Shown here: in pieces, positions 32,639-41,522 of the stretch
Layout of the letters: the number at the start of each line of letters is the position of its first letter
How positions within the stretch are numbered: position 1 is the stretch's first letter
Assembly: GCA_965221215.1 (NCBI GenBank)
Contig: OZ244872.1
Span: 1,984,001-2,048,000 of the forward strand
Direction of reading: 5' to 3'
From: Aldehydirespirator sp965221215
GTDB lineage: Bacteria > Actinomycetota > Acidimicrobiia > Acidimicrobiales > Aldehydirespiratoraceae
Length of the DNA stretch: 64,000 nt
The notes under the pieces: generated by a model
What the model was told of the DNA's origin: nothing
Databases searched by the model: none
What the model saw: only the letters and a program-made list of their open reading frames with translations
Program-made: the position numbers and the translations under genes

Positions 32639-34611
32639 GCCGACGCCCCCACGAGAGTGCGCCCGGCCTCGGCCTCTGGGCTGCGCTCCAGCAGGCGCAC
32701 CGGGACCTCGCCGCCCCGGGCGGTGTCCATACCGGTGCCCTGGCTTCCCCCCGCGGGCGGCACCGCCGAGGCCACCACATGCTCGATGCCGTAGCCGGTG
32801 CAGGCCCCGCAGTCGTAGCACGGCGTCCAGCGGCAGTCCTCCAGCCCGACCTCTACAAGGGCGTCCTGCCAGTCCTGCCACAGGAAGTCCTTGTGGAGCC
32901 CGGCCGACAGATGGTCCCAAGCCAGCACCTCGTCGGCGCGGCGATGCCGGTGGACATAGGCGTCGATGTCGATGCCGCAGGACGACGCCGCCGCCTGCCA
33001 TCGACCGAGATCGAAGTGCTCGGACCACTCCTGGAACGTGCCGCCGCGACGCCAGACATGCTCGATCACCGCGCCGAGGCGGCGGTCGCCCCGGCTGGCC
33101 AGACCCTCGGCCAGGCTGGCGGCCGGATCGTGCCATTTGAGCTGCACGCCCTTGGCCCGGCGCAGGTCGTCGCGCAGCAGGCCGATCTTGCGGCGCAGCT
33201 CCGCCACGGTGTTCTGGCCGAACCACTGGAACGGGGTGAACGGTTTGGGCACGAACCCGCCGACCGACACCGTCACCGACGGCGAGCGCACATGGCTGCG
33301 GCCCAGCGCCACGCAGTTGCGGGCCAGCTCGGCGATGCCGAGCGTGTCGACGTCGGTCTCGGTGGGCAGCCCGGTGAGGAAGTAGAGCTTCATCCGGCGC
33401 CAGCCCTGCGAGTAGGCCGACTCCACCGCCGAGTAGAGGTCGTCGTTGGTGATGAGCTTGTTGATCACCTGGCGCATCCGCCAGGTGCCCGCCTCCGGCG
33501 CGAAGGTGAGCCCGGTGCGGCGGGCCCGCTGGATCTGGGCTGCGATGCCCACCGTGAAGGCGTCCACCCGCAGGCTGGGCAGCGACACCGACACCTGGCT
33601 GCAGCCGGCGCCGTTGACGGTGTCGGCCACCACCTGCTCGATGCCGCTGAAGTCGGCGGTGCTCAGCGAGGTGAGCGCCACCTCGTCGTAGCCGGTGCGC
33701 CGCAGACCCTCGCTCACCATGGTGCGGACCTGCTCGGCGGGACGCTCCCGCACCGGGCGGGTGATCATCCCGGCCTGGCAGAAGCGGCAGCCCCGGGTGC
33801 AGCCCCGGAACACCTCGACGTTGAGCCGGTCGTGCACCACCTCGGTGAGCGGCACAAGCTGGCGCTTGGGGTAGGGCCAGTCGGCCAGATCGGCCACCGT
33901 GCGCTTCTCCACCACTGCGGGCACGTCGGAGTGCCGCGGCTCGACCGCGACCAGCCGGCCGCTGCGGTAGACGGCGCGGTACACCGACGGCACGTACACG
34001 CCGGGCACCCGGGCCAGGGCCCGCAGCACACCGGCGCGGCCGCCCGCACGGCCCGACCCCTTCCAGTCGCCCACCACCTCGGTGATGTCGCCCACCGCCT
34101 CCTCGCCGTCGCCGAGAACGGCGAAGTCCAGGAAGTCGGCCAGCGGCTCGGGGTTGCTGGTGCAGTGCCCCCCGGCGCCGATCAGCGGATCTGAGTCGCC
34201 CCGCCCCTCCGCTCGCACCGCCACCTGAGCCAGGTCTATGCAGTTCAGCACGTTGGTGTACGTGAGCTCGGCCGAGAGATTGAAGGCGATCACGTCGAAG
34301 AGCGCGGCCGGACGGTGGGTGTCGAGCGAGAACAGCGGCAGCCCCTCGGAGCGCATCAGCGCCTCGAGGTCGATCCAGGGCGCATAGGCCCGCTCGGCCG
34401 CCGCGTCGGGCCGCTCGTTGAGGATCTCGTAGAGGATCTGCAGACCCTGGTTGGGCAGGCCTATCTCGTAGGTGTCGGGATATGTGAGCAGCCACGACAC
34501 GATGCCGGGTCCGTGGCGGGGCGTCTGCATTCCGTCTTCACCGCCGATGTAGCGGGCCGGCTTCGACGCCTGGGGCAGCAAGGGCTCAAGTTGATGCCAC
34601 AAACTGCTCAC
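32635..34611 (-). CDS. Radical SAM protein, TIGR03960 family
   Basis: 658 residues: an N-terminal B12-binding-like region (TYPDTYEIGLPNQGLQILYEILN), then the radical SAM core with C-x3-C-x2-C in FRGCTRGCRFCQAGMI, and a C-terminal Cys-rich spot (WTPCYDCGACTGYGI). The substrate is unknown; the family accompanies DUF2344 and ribosome/RNA genes. GTG 34611 is set by TAGACT 6 nt upstream. A dispersed repeat lies between this gene and rodA. Confidence 0.88.
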   Translation of the reverse strand: MSSLWHQLEPLLPQASKPARYIGGEDGMQTPRHGPGIVSWLLTYPDTYEIGLPNQGLQILYEILNERPDAAAERAYAPWIDLEALMRSEGLPLFSLDTHRPAALFDVIAFNLSAELTYTNVLNCIDLAQVAVRAEGRGDSDPLIGAGGHCTSNPEPLADFLDFAVLGDGEEAVGDITEVVGDWKGSGRAGGRAGVLRALARVPGVYVPSVYRAVYRSGRLVAVEPRHSDVPAVVEKRTVADLADWPYPKRQLVPLTEVVHDRLNVEVFRGCTRGCRFCQAGMITRPVRERPAEQVRTMVSEGLRRTGYDEVALTSLSTADFSGIEQVVADTVNGAGCSQVSVSLPSLRVDAFTVGIAAQIQRARRTGLTFAPEAGTWRMRQVINKLITNDDLYSAVESAYSQGWRRMKLYFLTGLPTETDVDTLGIAELARNCVALGRSHVRSPSVTVSVGGFVPKPFTPFQWFGQNTVAELRRKIGLLRDDLRRAKGVQLKWHDPAASLAEGLASRGDRRLGAVIEHVWRRGGTFQEWSEHFDLGRWQAAASSCGIDIDAYVHRHRRADEVLAWDHLSAGLHKDFLWQDWQDALVEVGLEDCRWTPCYDCGACTGYGIEHVVASAVPPAGGSQGTGMDTARGGEVPVRLLERSPEAEAGRTLVGASA

Positions 34612-34617
34612 CGGGGC

Positions 34618-34623
34618 AGTCTA
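34618..34623 (-). promoter_or_regulatory. Leaderless-type -10 hexamer of the radical SAM gene
   Basis: TAGACT on the minus strand, 6 nt before GTG 34611. Confidence 0.5.
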
Positions 34624-34651
34624 CGGGCTGCACGCAGGCGTTAGGGTCTCG

Positions 34652-34735
34652 CCCCTCGAAGGGGTGTCTCCCGCTCTTGTCTCGCTCCGCTCACGGGCCG
34701 CTCAGGCCACGGCCTCGCAAGCTCGGCCTCTCTGC
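34652..34735 (+). repeat. Dispersed intergenic repeat, copy 2, with small hairpin
   Basis: CCCGCTCTTGTCTCGCTCCG (34670 on), then a block ending CGGCCTCT. Preceded by CCCCT-CGA-AGGGG (34652-34664). Fills the spacer between rodA and the radical SAM gene. Confidence 0.6.
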
Positions 34736-34741
34736 TACTGG

Positions 34742-35914
34742 CTATGTGCTGTGCATCCCTTCTATGTCTAGGCGGCGGCGGTAGACGCCGGCTACGAGCC
34801 CGAGCGACGCCATGGTGGTGAGCATCGACGATCCGCCGTAGCTCACCAGCGGCAGCGGGATGCCGGTCACCGGCATCATCCCCATGGTCATGCCCACCGA
34901 CTGGAACGTCTGGAACAGCAGCATGGCGAAGATCCCGGTGCACATCAGCCGCTCGAAGGGGGTCGGGGCGAGCTGGGCCGTGCGCCACACCCTGAACAGC
35001 AGCACCGCGAGCAAGCCGAGCAGCACCGAGGCGCCCCTCAGGCCCAGCTCCTCGCCGGCCACGGTGAAGATGAAGTCGGTCTGCTGCTGGGGCACCAGGT
35101 CGGACCGGGTCTGGGTTCCCTGGAACAGGCCCTGCCCCCGCAGCCCCCCGTTGCCGATGGCGATCTGGGCCTGCTCAACGTTGAAGGCGTAGCTGGCGGA
35201 CTCGTCGGTGACGTCGGACTCGAACAGGTACACCCGCAGGCGGGCCTCCTGGTATTCGGCCAGCGCGTCGGACCGGTACACCCCCACGGTGCCTGCTACT
35301 GCCACGATGGCGAGCAGGGCGATCCAGCGGGCCTTGATCCCGCTCACCACCACCATGACCACCGCCACCACCAGATACACCAGCGTGGTGCCCAGGTCGG
35401 GCTGCAGGAGCAGCAGGGCGGTGGGCACCGCCGCCAGCGCCACCGCGGCCAGCACCCGCCGCAGACCCACCTCGCTCTGGCGCGACGACAACAGCAGGGC
35501 CAGCCCAATGATCACCACCAGCTTGCCGGGCTCCGACGGCTGCATCCTGAACGCGCCCAGCGAGAACCAGCCCTTCGTCCCGTTGACCTCCACCCCCACC
35601 TGCAGCACCAGCCACAGCGCAGCCAGCATCGCCGCGTAGGCCAGCGGATAGAGCCTGCGCATCAGCCGGGGCGACACGAAGGCGGCGCACACCCCGACCA
35701 CCACCCCCATCACGATGAACAGCGCCTGACGCTCGAGGTAGTCGGTGCTGGGCTCGGTGAAGTCGCCGACCACGCCCCTGGTGGCCGAATACACCAGCAC
35801 CGACCCAATGGCCGAGGTGGCCAGCGCGGAGAGGATCAGGAACGGGTCGACCAGCAGCCACCACGGATCGGGCGAGGCACCGCGGCGCGCCGCCTCGGTG
35901 GCGGTGGCGGTCAC
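34742..35914 (-). CDS. rodA: Peptidoglycan glycosyltransferase RodA (SEDS family)
   Basis: 390 residues with about 10 membrane segments. Polymerises lipid II during side-wall growth together with PBP2 (mrdA, just upstream). SEDS motifs: NGTKGWFSLGAFRMQPSEPGK (the W-x-QPSE segment near residue 130) and MMPVTGIPLPLVSYGGSSM near the C-terminus. GTG 35914 overlaps the stop of a 24-codon mini-ORF, itself overlapping the mrdA stop, so translation may pass from mrdA to rodA through it. Last gene of the mre cluster. Confidence 0.93.
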   Translation of the reverse strand: MTATATEAARRGASPDPWWLLVDPFLILSALATSAIGSVLVYSATRGVVGDFTEPSTDYLERQALFIVMGVVVGVCAAFVSPRLMRRLYPLAYAAMLAALWLVLQVGVEVNGTKGWFSLGAFRMQPSEPGKLVVIIGLALLLSSRQSEVGLRRVLAAVALAAVPTALLLLQPDLGTTLVYLVVAVVMVVVSGIKARWIALLAIVAVAGTVGVYRSDALAEYQEARLRVYLFESDVTDESASYAFNVEQAQIAIGNGGLRGQGLFQGTQTRSDLVPQQQTDFIFTVAGEELGLRGASVLLGLLAVLLFRVWRTAQLAPTPFERLMCTGIFAMLLFQTFQSVGMTMGMMPVTGIPLPLVSYGGSSMLTTMASLGLVAGVYRRRLDIEGMHST

Positions 35915-35985
35915 GCGTCGCCAACCTTCCAGATGACGCGGCCGCAGACACCGCGGCGCGTTCGTTCCGAGGCGGTGGCGGTCAC
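35879..35985 (-). repeat. 71-bp spaced duplication at the mrdA-rodA junction, with 24-codon mini-ORF
   Basis: About 35 bp (CACCGCGGCGCG ... GCGGTGGCGGTCAC on the plus strand) occurs at 35879-35914 and 35950-35985, 71 bp apart. Each copy carries a GTGACCGCCACCGCC start-like sequence. The upstream one overlaps the mrdA stop and opens a 24-codon ORF (35911-35985) ending on the rodA start. The odd spacing shows the upstream copy is out of frame with rodA. Confidence 0.65.
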
Positions 35986-38276
35986 AGCAGCGCGTCCAGT
36001 CCGAGGCGCTCCACTTCGGATTCGCCGCCGACCAGCTCCGAGCAGTCCTCGGAGAGCTCGGGGCGCGTCTCGGAGATGGGCTCGCCGTCGTCGTCGACCT
36101 TGATCTCGCCGGTGCGCACCCCCTCGAGGAAGGCCGCCAACTGCTGGACCTCGCCGTAGCAAACGTCCACCTCCCGGGCGGTGCGGGCCCGCTCGACGGT
36201 CTCGGTGGCGATGGGGAGAAGCACCCGGGCCACCGCCGGCGCGGCCACATCGCCGCCGAAGCCGGCCTCCTCCAGCACCATGGCCACCGCCACCTCGGGC
36301 GTGTGGTCATAGCCGCGCTCGGGCCAGGGGGCGGGGCCGAAGGCCGCGAACCAGGCGAAGTCGGCCCTTCCCTGCTTCTCGGCCGTGCCGGTCTTGCCCG
36401 CCACCGGCCATGCGGCCAGGGGGAAGTCGACGCCGCCCTCGGCCGGGAGGTTGAAGGCCTCATAGGCCGTGCCCCGCAGCAGGGCCTCGCCGCCGGTACT
36501 GCTGGGCAGGTTGAAGGCAGTGACGCCGTTGAGCCCGTCGAGCAGCGGGGCGGAAACCTCGACGGGCCATTCCAGCTCCCGCAGCAGCCTCGGCCCGAAC
36601 TCCTCGAGGACCTCGCCGCTGCGGTCGGTGATCTTGGTGGCGATGTTGGGCTGGTGGAGCTTCCCCTCGCCGGCAACCGCGGCGTAGGCGTTGGCTACCT
36701 GCAGCGGGGTGGTCAGCAGGTTGCCCTGGCCGATGGCAAGGTTGATGGTGTCGCCCGCGAACCACTGGTCGCCGCTGCGCATGAACACCCCCTGGTCGAA
36801 CTGGAGGTCGTAGTAGGCCCGGTCGGGCACCACCCCGGCGCGCTCGTGGGGCAGCGGGATGCCGGTGTGCGATCCCAGCCCGAAGGCCCGCGCCGACTCC
36901 TGGATGCCCTCGTCGAGGGGCGACCTTCGCCGGAAGAAGCCCTCGCCGCCCACCCGGTAGAAGTAGGTGTCGCTCGACACGGTGATGGCGTCGCGCAGAT
37001 CCACGCCGCGCTCGCAGCAGTAGGGGCTGTTGAACACGCAGGTGTCGGAATCCTCCAGGCAGTAGGGGTAGCGGTACGTGCCGGTGTCGTTGTAGAACTC
37101 GTCCACCCCGATCAGCGAGAAGGCGTCGTCGCCGATCACGCCCTCGGTCATGGCTGCGTAGGCGGTAACCACCTTGAAGGTGGAGCCGGGCGGGTAGAGG
37201 CCCTGAATGGCCCGGTTGAGGATCGGCGAGAAGTTCTCCTCCGCGGTCAGGTCGTTGAACTGCCGCTGCGAGATGCCGTTCACGAAGTCGCCGGGATCGA
37301 AGGTGGGGAACGAGGCCATGGCCAGGATCGAGCCGTCGCGGGGATCGACCGCCACCGCCGCCCCCGACGAGGCGGTGAAGTCGGGTGCGTCTGGGTCGTC
37401 TTCGGGGGGCGCCTGCCTGCGAGCCTCGTCGAGGCCCCGCCGCAGCTCGCGCTCGACCAGGCTCTGGATGTCGAGATCGATGGTGAGATGCACGTCGTTG
37501 CCCGGTGTCGGCGCCCGGCCCCGGTCGTCGTGGACCCGCACGATCTCGTCGAGCCGGTTCACCTCGAACACCCGCACCCCGGGGATGCCCCGCAGCTCGT
37601 CCTCGAAGATCCGCTCCACTCCGGACTTCCCGATCTCGTCGCCGGGCTGGTAGGTCTTGGCACTGGGGTCGGTCGCATCGATCTGGGCGCTCTGGGCCCG
37701 GTACTCCGACTGGGTGAGCGGGCCCACGTAGCCGAGCAGATGGGCGGCCAGCTCGCCGTAGGGATAGCTGCGCACGGTCCGCTCCTCCACCGCCACCCCG
37801 TGGAACAGGTCGGGCCGCTCGCCCAGGTACACCAGCAGGTCGGGGTCGATGTCGAAGGCCACCGGCACGTTGTCGAAGGGGCCGAACTCCAGGCTGGCCA
37901 GCCGCTCCTCGAAGTGGCGCACCTTGGTGAGGCGGCCCGAGCGGCTGATGATCTCGGCCAGTTCCAGCAGGACGGCCTGCTGCTCGGACTCGTCGAGGGC
38001 GGCCCGGAACTCCAGGCGGTCGATGGTCACCACCTGCACCACCCGGTTGTCGACGATGATCCGGCCCTTGGCGTCGAAGATGCGGCCCCGCGGCGCCTCG
38101 GTGTACACCACCCGCAAGATGTTGGTGGCCGCAGCGTCCTGCAGGTCCTCGCTCTCAAGCACCTGCAGGTACCAGAGGCGAGCGAACAGGGCGGCCACCA
38201 GGCACACCGCCACAATGCCGACCACGTAGAGCCGGAAGCCCTGGCGCTCGGCGGCGTCGGCGCCGTTGGAGGCCAT
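35982..38276 (-). CDS. mrdA: Penicillin-binding protein 2 (class B transpeptidase)
   Basis: 764 residues; cross-links side-wall peptidoglycan with RodA. One N-terminal membrane segment (LYVVGIVAVCLVAALFARLWYL), a dimerisation/pedestal region, then the transpeptidase domain with S365-x2-K (PPGSTFKV), S434-S-D (VSSDTYFY, the SxD form typical of PBP2) and K628-T-G-T. A four-cysteine loop (YCLEDSDTCVF...YCCERG, about 405-421) precedes the SxD motif and may form disulfides outside the cell. An acidic tail follows. ATG 38276 overlaps the mreD stop (TGATG). Confidence 0.93.
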   Translation of the reverse strand: MASNGADAAERQGFRLYVVGIVAVCLVAALFARLWYLQVLESEDLQDAAATNILRVVYTEAPRGRIFDAKGRIIVDNRVVQVVTIDRLEFRAALDESEQQAVLLELAEIISRSGRLTKVRHFEERLASLEFGPFDNVPVAFDIDPDLLVYLGERPDLFHGVAVEERTVRSYPYGELAAHLLGYVGPLTQSEYRAQSAQIDATDPSAKTYQPGDEIGKSGVERIFEDELRGIPGVRVFEVNRLDEIVRVHDDRGRAPTPGNDVHLTIDLDIQSLVERELRRGLDEARRQAPPEDDPDAPDFTASSGAAVAVDPRDGSILAMASFPTFDPGDFVNGISQRQFNDLTAEENFSPILNRAIQGLYPPGSTFKVVTAYAAMTEGVIGDDAFSLIGVDEFYNDTGTYRYPYCLEDSDTCVFNSPYCCERGVDLRDAITVSSDTYFYRVGGEGFFRRRSPLDEGIQESARAFGLGSHTGIPLPHERAGVVPDRAYYDLQFDQGVFMRSGDQWFAGDTINLAIGQGNLLTTPLQVANAYAAVAGEGKLHQPNIATKITDRSGEVLEEFGPRLLRELEWPVEVSAPLLDGLNGVTAFNLPSSTGGEALLRGTAYEAFNLPAEGGVDFPLAAWPVAGKTGTAEKQGRADFAWFAAFGPAPWPERGYDHTPEVAVAMVLEEAGFGGDVAAPAVARVLLPIATETVERARTAREVDVCYGEVQQLAAFLEGVRTGEIKVDDDGEPISETRPELSEDCSELVGGESEVERLGLDALL

Positions 38277-38944
38277 CAGCGGCCTCGGCGCGCCGCTTCG
38301 GCGGGCTCGCGCCATTTGCGCTCGCTCTTCGCCCGGCGCATGCCCAGAGCCCAGCGCATGGCGGGCGCTATCGCCAGCGAGAGCACGGCGTTGAGGGCCG
38401 ACGCCACCAGCACCACCCGCAGCAGGCGGTCCTCGATCAGGCCGCGCTGGCCGACCACGGTGCCCAACAGGGCGTAGGCGGCAACGGTGGCCGCGGTGCC
38501 TATGAACACCAGCACCGCGGTTTGGATGCGGGTGTCGTGGAAGAGATCCTCGGTGACTGCGCCCAGCGCGTAGGCCACCAGCGCGAAGGTGGCCGCAGCC
38601 AGCCCCAGCGGCGTCGAGAGGTACACGTCCCACAGCAGGCCGGCCCAGAAGGCGATCACCGAGCCGTGGCGCGCACCGGCGAAGAGGCCGGCCAGAACGG
38701 CCACCAGCGCGGGCAGCTCGGGCGCCACTTCGGCCACCCGCACCTCCGAGAAGAACGTCAGCTGCAACAGCAGCGCCAACAGGTACACCACGATGAGCCG
38801 CAGCCCGATCAGGGTCATGCGGCTCCCGGCCAGCAGCCGGCGCGACCGCAGCACCGTCGGCGGCATCGACACCGGCGCGGTCACAGCCGCACCGCTCTCA
38901 GCCGATCGCTCGCCGTCATGGCTGCCCCGCTGCCAGACGGCCAC
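38276..38944 (-). CDS. mreD: Rod shape-determining protein MreD
   Basis: Up to 222 residues with five or six hydrophobic segments (LIVVYLLALLLQLTFF, AFWAGLLWDVYLSTPLGL, and others); small membrane partner of MreC in the elongasome. WDVYLSTPLG is the family's best conserved loop. The start is uncertain: GTG 38944 gives a hydrophilic 40-residue N-terminus, while GTG 38884 or the ATG of MTLIGLRL would be closer to the usual length. Lies 24 nt after mreC. Confidence 0.88.
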   Translation of the reverse strand: MAVWQRGSHDGERSAESGAAVTAPVSMPPTVLRSRRLLAGSRMTLIGLRLIVVYLLALLLQLTFFSEVRVAEVAPELPALVAVLAGLFAGARHGSVIAFWAGLLWDVYLSTPLGLAAATFALVAYALGAVTEDLFHDTRIQTAVLVFIGTAATVAAYALLGTVVGQRGLIEDRLLRVVLVASALNAVLSLAIAPAMRWALGMRRAKSERKWREPAEAARRGR

Positions 38945-38968
38945 CCCACCGTCACAGCCGCCCCAACG

Positions 38969-39865
38969 TCATGGCGAGCCCTGGGGGAACGGGGAGTCAG
39001 GGCCGACCGGCGCCTCGTCGGTGGGGGCCTGCAGCAGCACGGTGACATAGCCGAGGTCCTCCACGTTGGCGGCCAGATCGACGGTCACAAGCAGCGCCAG
39101 ACCCGCCTCAGCCGGCTCGACCGACGCCACCCGCCCCACCGGAATGTCGGCCGGATAGCGGCTCCCAGCCGCGGTCACCACCGGGCTGCCGATGGCAGGC
39201 AACTCCGTGAGGTCCCCGGTCTCGGGCCAGCGCAGGCCGGCGTCCACCACGAACCTGGTCGGATCGCCGGCCATGCCGTGCCCGAGACCCACATCGCCGG
39301 TGTCGAGCAGGCGCACCCCGATGACCAGGCCGGGGTCGCTCACCGCGGTCACCGTGCTAGACGCCGCGTCCACGATCTCCACCCGGCCCACGAATCCGGC
39401 CGAGGTGACCACGGCCATGCCCGGCGCCACCCCGTGGCGGTGCCCGGCGTCGATGGATATGGCGTCGTCGTCAAAGTTGCCGGGCGAGTCGCGCAGAACC
39501 GTGACGGTCAGCTGTGCCACGTCGTCGACATAGGTCACCCCGGTGGCGTCGAGGAGCCGGTCGAACGCGTCCTGCTGCGCGGCCGAGCGGACATCCGCGC
39601 TGGCGAGCCGGTCGACCTCGTCTCTGAGCTCGGCGTTCTCGGAGCGGAGGTCGTTGTAGGAGAACATGACCGTCCAGACCTCCGCCACCGGCCCGAGCAC
39701 CGCGTCGAACACCGACACCACCGGCTCGAGGGCGTCTCGCACCCGGCTCTGGGCCGTTTCGAGCGGACCGAAGCCGCGAAAGTCGAGGGTGAGCAGCGTG
39801 GCCGCGGTCAGTAGCAGAAGCAGAAGGCGGTAGCGGGACCGCCCGCTGCGCTGGGCGACCGCCAT
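38969..39865 (-). CDS. mreC: Rod shape-determining protein MreC
   Basis: 298 residues: short cytoplasmic N-terminus, a membrane segment (YRLLLLLLTAATLLTL), a coiled coil (SYNDLRSENAELRDEVDRLAS) and two beta-domains with DSPGNFDDDAISIDAGHRHGVAPGMAVVT...GFVGRV, the MreC signature. Links the MreB filaments to PBP2. ATG 39865 has TAGTAT 6 nt upstream, so mreC may be transcribed from its own leaderless promoter in addition to read-through from mreB, whose stop is 65 nt upstream. Confidence 0.92.
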   Translation of the reverse strand: MAVAQRSGRSRYRLLLLLLTAATLLTLDFRGFGPLETAQSRVRDALEPVVSVFDAVLGPVAEVWTVMFSYNDLRSENAELRDEVDRLASADVRSAAQQDAFDRLLDATGVTYVDDVAQLTVTVLRDSPGNFDDDAISIDAGHRHGVAPGMAVVTSAGFVGRVEIVDAASSTVTAVSDPGLVIGVRLLDTGDVGLGHGMAGDPTRFVVDAGLRWPETGDLTELPAIGSPVVTAAGSRYPADIPVGRVASVEPAEAGLALLVTVDLAANVEDLGYVTVLLQAPTDEAPVGPDSPFPQGSP

Positions 39866-39871
39866 CGCCCG

Positions 39872-39877
39872 ATACTA
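39872..39877 (-). promoter_or_regulatory. mreC leaderless-type -10 hexamer
   Basis: TAGTAT on the minus strand, 6 nt before ATG 39865. Confidence 0.45.
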
Positions 39878-39930
39878 CGAGATTCGCGGGTTTGTGATGC
39901 CGCTGCGCAGTGCGGCGCGGTGTGTCCCGC

Positions 39931-40950
39931 TCACCGCTGGTCCAAGTTGTCGAGCATCTGGCCGCAGCCCCGCACCACGGCAAGCAGTGGATCCTCGGCA
40001 ACCCTTATCGGCATGCCCGTCTCATTGGCTATCCGCTGGTCGAGATTGCGCAGCAGCGCGCCCCCGCCCGCCAGCATGATGCCCGACTCCATGATGTCGG
40101 CGGCCAGCTCCGGCGGCGTGTGGTCGAGGGTGCCCCGCACCGCGTCGCAGATGGCGGTGACCGACTCCTCGAGGCCCTCGCGCACGTCCTGGGTGGTGAT
40201 GGAGACCACTCGGGGCAGTCCGCTCACGAGATCGCGGCCCCGGATGTCGGCCCTGGCCTCCCGGGCGAGGGGGTAGGCCGAACCGAGAACGATCTTGATC
40301 TCCTCGGCAGTGCGCTCCCCGATCAGCAGGGAGTGCTCCTTCTTGACGTACTGGGCGATCACGTTGTCGAACTCGTCGCCCCCCACCCGGATCGACTGGC
40401 TCGACACGATGCCGCCGAGCGAGATGACGGCCACCTCGGTGGTCCCTCCGCCGATGTCGACGATCATGTTGCCCGTCGGCTCCCACACCTGGAGCCCCGT
40501 GCCGATCGCCGCGGCCATGGGCTCCTCGATTATGTGGGTCGGCTTGCGGGCGCCGGCGGACTCCGCCGCCTCCTGCACGGCCCGCTGCTCCACGCCGGTG
40601 ATTCCCGACGGCACCGCGATCACCATCCGGGGCTTGGTCCAGCGCCGCTGGTGGACCCGCTCGATGAAGAAGCGCAGCATCTCCTCGCACATGTCGAAGT
40701 CGGCGATCACGCCGTCCTTGAGGGGACGGACGGCCTGGATGTGCGACGGGGTGCGGCCGATCATGCTCTTGGCCTCGGCGCCCACCGCCAGAACCTTGCG
40801 GTTGCGGGTGTTGACGGCCACCACCGACGGCTCGTCGAGCACGATCCCCTCACCGCGCACGTAGGCGACGGTGTTGGCGGTGCCGAGATCGAGGGCCATG
40901 TCGCGGCCCATGACCCATCCCAGCCCCGTAAGCGTGCTCGCTTTGCTCAT
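39931..40950 (-). CDS. mreB: Rod shape-determining protein MreB
   Basis: Bacterial actin, 339 residues, the normal length. Nucleotide-binding motifs: MALDLGTANTVAYVRG (phosphate 1), NMIVDIGGGTTEVAVISLGG (phosphate 2) and GIMLAGGGALLRNLD (adenosine). EEPMAAAIGTGL is also typical. ATG 40950 has GAGG 8-9 nt upstream and gives the standard N-terminus; the open frame to 41019 is leader. First gene of mreB-mreC-mreD-mrdA-rodA. The presence of the full set indicates rod-shaped cells with lateral wall growth. An A/T-rich stretch (41060-41102) upstream may hold the promoter. Confidence 0.95.
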   Translation of the reverse strand: MSKASTLTGLGWVMGRDMALDLGTANTVAYVRGEGIVLDEPSVVAVNTRNRKVLAVGAEAKSMIGRTPSHIQAVRPLKDGVIADFDMCEEMLRFFIERVHQRRWTKPRMVIAVPSGITGVEQRAVQEAAESAGARKPTHIIEEPMAAAIGTGLQVWEPTGNMIVDIGGGTTEVAVISLGGIVSSQSIRVGGDEFDNVIAQYVKKEHSLLIGERTAEEIKIVLGSAYPLAREARADIRGRDLVSGLPRVVSITTQDVREGLEESVTAICDAVRGTLDHTPPELAADIMESGIMLAGGGALLRNLDQRIANETGMPIRVAEDPLLAVVRGCGQMLDNLDQR

Positions 40951-41090
40951 CGTGATGCCTCGATCGGATGGGGGCACCGGTGGAGGACCCGGCCGCCCGC
41001 TAGCGGGAGTGTAGACCACCGCGAGCGGCGGCGCACAAGTCGCATCACTGGCCTCTCAGGGCCGTGTTTTTCATGAGTTTCTGCAATTTC

Positions 41091-41522
41091 CTACTGTAAA
41101 TCTGGGAAGAAGATCGCTATCTCGCGTTGGGCCGACTCGGCCGAGTCGCTGCCATGGACGAGATTCTCGGTGACCTCGGCACCAAGATCGCCGCGTATTG
41201 TTCCCGGCGCAGCCTTGTTGGGGTCGGTGGCACCCATCATCTGGCGGACCACGCTCCAGGTGTCGGACGGCCCCTCCACCACCGCGGCCAGCACCGGGCC
41301 ACGGCTCATGAAGGCGACAAGATCGTCGTAGAAGCCCTTGCCCACATGCTCGGCGTAGTGGCGCGCCAGCACATCGGGGTCGAGGGTGCGCAGCTCGGCC
41401 GCGACCAGCTTCAGGCCCTTGCGCTCGAAGCGCCCGACGATCTCGCCCACCAGGCCGCGCTCGACCGCGTCGGGCTTGCAGATGACCAGCGTGCGCTCCA
41501 CCGCAGGGAGGCTACGGCTCAC
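41091..41522 (-). CDS. ndk: Nucleoside diphosphate kinase
   Basis: 143 residues; exchanges the gamma-phosphate among NTPs. VERTLVICKPDAVERGLVGEIVGRFE at the N-terminus and the phospho-histidine motif ENLVHGSDSAESA are diagnostic. GTG 41522 is preceded by GGGAG and overlaps the folC end by 11 nt, so the genes are coupled. Order folC-ndk is as in mycobacteria. Confidence 0.96.
   Translation of the reverse strand: MSRSLPAVERTLVICKPDAVERGLVGEIVGRFERKGLKLVAAELRTLDPDVLARHYAEHVGKGFYDDLVAFMSRGPVLAAVVEGPSDTWSVVRQMMGATDPNKAAPGTIRGDLGAEVTENLVHGSDSAESAQREIAIFFPDLQ

Noticed and set aside
35982..38633. mrdA start at the upstream end of the 883-codon frame
   Set aside because: The extra residues lie over mreD and are Arg/Gly-rich; ATG 38276 gives the normal N-terminus and overlaps the mreD stop.
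41050..41072. Hairpin followed by T-run on the plus strand (GGCCT...AGGGCC, GTTTTT)
   Set aside because: No plus-strand gene ends here; the flanking genes are on the minus strand and the stem has a bulge.
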